From assembly GCA_025738555.1 (NCBI GenBank), contig JAOVFP010000022.1, positions 1,550,001-1,614,000 of the forward strand: a stretch of DNA of 64,000 bases. Direction: 5' to 3'. This document shows positions 59,547 to 64,000 of the stretch, in pieces. Position 1 is the first letter of the stretch. The number at the start of each line of letters is the position of its first letter. A program made the position numbers and the translations under genes. Origin of the DNA: Cyathus striatus. Taxonomy: Eukaryota > Basidiomycota > Agaricomycetes > Agaricales > Nidulariaceae. The notes under the pieces are model-generated. The model saw only the letters and a list, made by a program, of their open reading frames with translations, made no database searches and was not told the DNA's origin.

Positions 59547-62500
59547 TCATCCGAAGTATATACACAGATCCTTAGTTGGTATATCACGTTTCTTTCTATC
59601 TTTGTACGCCCCCTTATATGGCATCACTGTGGTTACATCCCCGTTAACCATGTATACCTGGTACGTATTTCTGAACTCATGGAAGTTAGCTGGGTTAAAG
59701 ACAATCACGCATTGAGGCATTCTAGTCGGGTGACCTGGCTTCACAAACTCTGGCGGTATTTCATGAATGACCTCCTCACCAATTACCCGCACGCGGAAAC
59801 GTTTTTTGTCTCTCACTAACCCTTCGAAGTGACATTCCGCATTTTCCAGGCGTCCATTTTCGAAACCAGAGTTTGCATCAGTTGGTTGCGTACCCGAAAT
59901 TATCACTTTTAATAATTTCCCTTTGAAGACGGCGCCATTGGCATCAATCATACGCTTTATCCAATGTTCTGCATATAATGCAATAAGTCAATATTTCATG
60001 CAAGAGTAATGATACTATGCCTACGCACCATCAAATGCAGTTGGTTGTCGAGCAGAGCCTTCACCAACGACAGCCGTTTGCATTGAGGCAGGGAGAGTTG
60101 CAGAGGGTTGCAGGGGGAACGACGATATTGTATTCTCTGGAGCTACACATATTTTAGTTATGAGTGATATAATTTGGTGAGAAATGAACTGCGGTGAGCG
60201 AAAGCAAATAATTCAGCGGACACGCCAGAGGACGCTGAAGCAACCTGGGGGGTCCTTGAGCTTGGATCCCAAGCGGGTGTTTGAGACCCAATCCCAGAAT
60301 CATGTTCCCAGCAGGGTGTCAAACAAACGCCCAATGCAGGCTCGGTGTCCTTTCCAGTAGTTTGAGCAGTAAAAAAATCATTCATGGACTTGTCGCTATA
60401 CCTGTAATATTGTTAGTTATTTAAAGAGAGCAATATTATACCGTACAAATACCCTGGAATATACAGGTCCTTCATAGGAAACTCCAGAAGATCCCTTGAA
60501 AACATTAGGTGTTCTGGGACCTCAAGTTGCGCAACATTGCTCGCGCTAACATTCTTCAGGATCCCACGAGTTCCTTTGAGTGGACCACACCTTACCCAGG
60601 CGTATTTCCCATACTGGTACCGATAAGGATCCACTCGCATCTGGTAGGCCTCAGAACCATAGGAGGCAGCACTATTTACGGGTGAATCACTTTTTCCGTC
60701 TGGCCACCGAAAAGTAGTACTTCGTTGCACTTCGCTACAGTGGTCTAGGTCTGACGAGCAAATTCGCAGGTGACTAGCCTATTTAACTTGTTAGAATGAA
60801 ACAAATCTGCGTTAGTAAAAATACTGACCTCGCCTAATGGAAAGGCGACAAAGGTAACGGTCTCGTCGCCAATCTTTCCGTTACATTCAACGGTTGTTAC
60901 CATCCCAACTCTTCCTTTGTGCTCCCCAGATTTAACCCTAACACCATCGCCAACCTTAAAGAACTTCTGAAGAAGTTCCAGGGATTGTGAAAACATCTGC
61001 GTCGGAAACTCAACAAGATTCAGCGACGCATTTTCTCCTTCAATATCTTCCACAAATGCTAGATAATCTTTTCCTCCTTCCAGCGTAATCTTTACTTGAT
61101 CACCTATCTTTATATTTGATGATAGTGAGGCGCGTCGGGAGAGTTCCATGACATCCGCAGGAATCTGCCTACATTTCTCGAAGGATCGTAATTCATTTAT
61201 TGTCGGCATAGCATCGACCTGGTAGTAGTCATCAGTATCGAGTTTCCTACGCACGATAAATCCATCCAAGGTATACTGCGAATTTTGAAATATGTATCCT
61301 TTGATAACCTTCTTCCCCGCGTCTTCATATTGAACTAAAAGCTCGCCTGGGCTTATCTCTCGGGCGCGATCGACGTTGAATGACTCACAATGTGGCAGAG
61401 GCATAATCTTCGACTTTGATGATCCTGCGACTCGCTTTTTCAAGGCCTTTTCGTAGAGGATTCTAGGAAAGTGGACGACGTCGATTCAAAATGAGTGGTC
61501 GCAAACATTAGTTACAAATGCTAGGTCATAGTGGTAATGCCCTTTGAGCCTCACCCAAGAATACTGGGTAGGAATGTAAGTTGACGCTAGTTTTGTGTAG
61601 GAATTCCAGCACGTAGTAGGCGTCCGACGAATCCTATTGCAGAAAGCTTGGCTATAGATAGCCGCACACTTTTTAACGTCCTCTAGGCTGTGTCCTTCGA
61701 CATAAACATGGCCTGGTATCATGGCTGACGCGAATGCGCTGCGAATATGCTTAGGACCAGCTTGGGTTGTGAGCATGTGCACTATTGTTTCCTCAGATCC
61801 TTCCTACAGAAGGCTAGTAAGAGCTCGTTTCGTGGGTTTTTTATACAGCTTACTACTGACCTGAACCGGAATGTCGAACATCGGCCAATCTTGAGGTGTT
61901 ATACCGCTACGAGCGATACTGTGCTTATGGTTCGCAAGCATGGGATCGCCATCGCGTTCCAAATGGTTACCTACGCACCTAGGCTTTTCGACATATTTGT
62001 TGGTCAAATGGTCAATGAAGCCATGATCGGCTTGAATGGCCTGTGTTAATGACAAACGGGTACTAGGAATATTGCTATCTTCGTTGTCCGTGAAATCGTC
62101 AATGAAATTGTCTATAGGAGAGGTATAGTTAGTATAACAGTTACTTCTTAAGACCCTTACATACCGTTGTCACGGGTGAAAGTTGATTTCACATAATGAC
62201 ATGAATACAGCTAAATCACTCAAAGATAGAAAAGCAAACACTTAGAAAACTTAATAATACCTTAACAAACAACACTTAATATGCACTTCTATTTCACTAT
62301 TAATCAGGAAAACCATACACAAGTAACTAATCAATACACTAACAAATAAAGCTACATAAACACTAATAGTCCATCACCAATCAGAACAATTATACACAAA
62401 CAAGTAACTACAATACCAGCTCATTATTAATCAAGATAAACATACACAAATACTTAGTCATACTACTGGACCAGCACTAATCAGAATAAATATCATCATA

Positions 62501-63924
62501 CAACAACTACACCAAGACTAATATGTACAAACAATTATACCCTGTACAAAATAAGAAAGCCTTCAGGTACAAACAAAAGAGCACCATTGTTCTCAAGAGC
62601 TATTAATAGCTCTACCATTGTGCTAAATATACCCATTGTTCTTTCCAGTACTATTAATAGCATTTCTATTGTGCTAAATATACCCATTGTCTAAGATGCT
62701 GACTCATGCATCCTAAATTGGAGAACAATGGAGAAAAGGATGACTCATACTTTCCCAGTTGGAGAACAATGGGAAAGTAGGTGTGGGATATGATTAGTCA
62801 GCAGGAGGGTAAAAGGCATATAAGGAAGAGGAATTGGCCTGTAGAATTAACAACTTATACCTAGTTTACATTTGTTTGTATCCCTTTGCAGTTGTAGCAC
62901 ACAACCCTTACCTACTAAATATAACCTATATACTTCCTCTCTACCCAGTACACGTATTGTCAGAGTCACATATAAAGCGTCAACAGTAAAGTGTGAAACT
63001 AATTTGTATTATTTGTGTCTACTCAGATAGTAAGGCACTGTATCTTCGTAAAGTAACAGCAGCAGCAGCATCATATTTTGTGTCCACTCAGATAGTGAGG
63101 CACCGTATCTTCGTAAAGTAACAGCAGCAGCAGCATCGTATTTGTGTCCACTCAGATAGTGAAGCACCGTATCTTCATAAAGTAACAGCAGCAGCAGCAG
63201 CAGCAGCATCATATTTGTGTCCACTCAGATAGTGAGACACCGTAACCTGGTAAATTATATATGCGCCCCAGTTGTGAAGTAAGAAGTAGAAACCGTCAGG
63301 GACCTCAGCTCCGCTTCAACCTTCAACATAATAGTGACCTATATCTTCAGCCTACCCTTCACCTGCAAGCCCTTGCCACAATCCTAGTTGTTGTGCTTGC
63401 TATTCGCCTACTCTTCTAAACTTACCAACCTACCTCTACACTTAAATATACACCTGTGTTCATCACCAAACCTCTTGAGTTAAGGAGAATATCTACAAAT
63501 AATATCCCCCAACACTCAGGTGCAAAGCACGAACAAAGTCACTTCCTGCTGACCACCTTAGATATTTATTATCTTAAACTGACACCGTCTGAATCAATAA
63601 CATCTTCGTCTTCCGAGCCAGTTGCTACTTCAGCTTCCAAATCTAAAAAGGACTGCGAGATGTTAATATAGTTCGCGTTCACATTCATAAGTGTTAATAG
63701 CGTAGGGTCTTACCGCCAATCTTGCTCTTTTCGTTTTCCTAGGCTGTACAGACAGCGCTCAGTATCGTTAAATTAATAAATACGTATGTCTTTACCTTCA
63801 AATTGCTTTTTGATGGTCCAGGCTGCGAGAGCGGTGTTTCATCGTCTACGTCGTTAAACCATTGAATCTCTGACGCGTCCTTCAGCGAGCCGTTCTGATT
63901 CAGAGCACAGTTATCTTGGGACAT
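59547..63924 (-). CDS. divergent Spt5-like transcription elongation factor (NGN + KOW)
   Basis: Spt5 pairs with Spt4 and clamps RNA polymerase II during elongation; this looks like a diverged, shorter paralogue (about 770 residues). The N-terminus starts at 63924 (MSQDNCALNQNG). A 30-base exon (63743-63714, PRKTKRARLA) joins to SFLDLEAEVATGSEDEDVID at 63652, the Spt5 basic-acidic lead. After a ~1.4 kb gap comes NFIDDFTDNED (from 62111), an NGN-like domain (WPMFDIPVQ joined across 61860-61804 to EGSEETIVHML, then MIPGHVYVEGHSLEDVKKCA) and KOW-type blocks: SWVRLKGHYHYDLAF, KIGDQVKITLEGGKDYLAFV, FKVGDGVRVKSGEHKGRVGM and YAWVRCGPLKGTRGILKNV. A short CTR-like stretch reads GSQTPAWDPSSRTP. The last ~140 residues (FKGKLLKVIISGTQ ... 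KDLCIYFG) are unfamiliar. The junction near 61500-61440 is tentative. Confidence 0.72.
62290..62510. repeat. degenerate AT-rich repeat (AATCAG..ACACAA)
   Basis: AATCAGRA, CATACACAA and AAGTAACTA-like motifs recur about four times (near 62302, 62380, 62440 and 62476) in variable order. They form a diverged tandem array within the intron-borne insertion. Confidence 0.45.
62596..62613. repeat. perfect 18-base palindrome
   Basis: AGAGCTATTAATAGCTCT equals its own reverse complement. A partial copy of its centre, CTATTAATAG, recurs near 62651. It sits in the presumed U3 part of the LTR-like sequence and could be a protein-binding site or cruciform-former. Confidence 0.8.
63010..63240 (+). repeat. 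minisatellite of about 64-73 bases with embedded CAG run
   Basis: Three full units and one partial unit start with GTGTCYACTCAGATAGTRA, continue CACYGTATCTTCRTAAAG and end AACAGCAGCAGCAGCATC. The CAG run grows from 4 units in the first two copies to 7 in the third, so unit lengths differ by whole triplets. The fourth copy stops after CACCGTAACC. Open frames through it (poly-Leu on the minus strand) are not genes. Confidence 0.9.
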
Positions 63925-63945
63925 CGTTTGAATCTGTATAGGTAG

Positions 63946-63972
63946 GTATTGTAAGGTATTGTATTGTATTGC
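63946..63972. repeat. GTATT microrepeat upstream of the Spt5-like gene
   Basis: GGTATTGTAAGGTATTGTAT followed by another TGTATTG lies 20-50 bases upstream of the start codon at 63924. Short pentamer-type repeat, possibly in the 5' leader. Confidence 0.5.
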
Positions 63973-64000
63973 TACTACGTACTATGTAACTACGATATCT

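Larger units (their letters stand above)
62180..63560 (+). mobile_element. LTR-like / repeat insertion inside an intron of the Spt5-like gene
   Basis: Between the acidic exon ending near 63586 and the exon starting at 62111 lies AT-rich, non-coding sequence unlike the flanking gene. In plus orientation it shows promoter-like organisation: direct repeats of ATTGTGCTAAATATACCCAT (62617 and 62668), GAGAACAATGG at 62721 and 62762 with its inverse at 62584, a TATA box CATATAAGG at 62818, and an end reading ATATCCCCCAACA at about 63516, typical of LTR 3' ends. No gag or pol frame exists. A solo LTR or a non-autonomous element is likely; neither a clear 5' end nor a target-site duplication was found. 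Confidence 0.45.

Noticed and set aside
63009..63224. Poly-leucine frame on the minus strand
   Set aside because: Translation of the CAG-bearing minisatellite; not a gene.
62584..63240. CRISPR-like array
   Set aside because: Repeats here are a minisatellite and LTR-type motifs with no spacer structure, in a eukaryotic genome.
63508..63521. Exact right border and target duplication of the LTR-like element
   Set aside because: CCCCCAACA followed by CTCAG looks like an LTR end plus target site, but no matching CTCAG-TG start was found on the left, so the border is not asserted.

Overview
The window looks like nuclear DNA of a mushroom-forming basidiomycete (Agaricomycetes). Genes are cut by many 47-70 nt introns with GT...AG ends. 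The dominant gene family carries the DUF6535 membrane domain, and BTB/POZ and cytochrome P450 genes of the kind expanded in mushrooms lie beside it. No rRNA, tRNA or CRISPR array was recognised. Family assignments are from reading translations by eye; no database was searched.

Layout. Four large paralogous genes lie head-to-tail on the minus strand: A (4333 to beyond base 1, 3' end missing), B (20794-13455), C (33268-25958) and D (48431-41098). Each starts with a tiny exon, then a conserved exon ending in ...LLIF, then a ~1.2 kb exon with the multi-pass DUF6535 domain, then several kilobases of short exons each holding about one HEAT-like helical repeat, and finally a conserved C-terminal motif (ALFGRHA...EVD.WCEM). 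They are best read as membrane-anchored HEAT solenoids of unknown function. Between A and B, on the plus strand, sit a three-finger C2H2 transcription factor (7312-8487) and an intact P450 (9206-11405). Between C and D lie two BTB/POZ genes (35699-36594 and 36997-37984); a third follows D (52529-53496).

Spacers are filled with old repeats. A ~1.2 kb repeat (R1) occurs three times plus a fragment, each full copy just 3' of a DUF6535-gene end, including a broken orphan C-terminus at 24148-24390. A second repeat (R2) occurs at ~38.5-39.1 and ~51.4-52.1 kb. A third (R3) forms an inverted pair at ~34.9-35.2 and ~40.6-40.9 kb. Beyond 53.5 kb there are low-complexity tandem repeats, a frameshifted scrap of a PDR-type ABC transporter and a zinc-binding tail of a non-LTR retrotransposon.

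The right end holds a small basic-protein gene (56975-57481, plus), a 242-residue hypothetical gene (58621-59480, plus) and, convergent with it, a divergent Spt5-like gene (63924-59547, minus) with an acidic N-terminus, NGN domain, several KOW motifs and a short CTR-like stretch. One of its introns appears to have been enlarged by about 1.4 kb of LTR-like and minisatellite sequence.

The most notable points are the DUF6535-HEAT tandem array, its very uneven CpG content (B rich; D and the HEAT part of A strongly depleted although their frames stay open where checked), and the Spt5-like gene with the element lodged in its intron.
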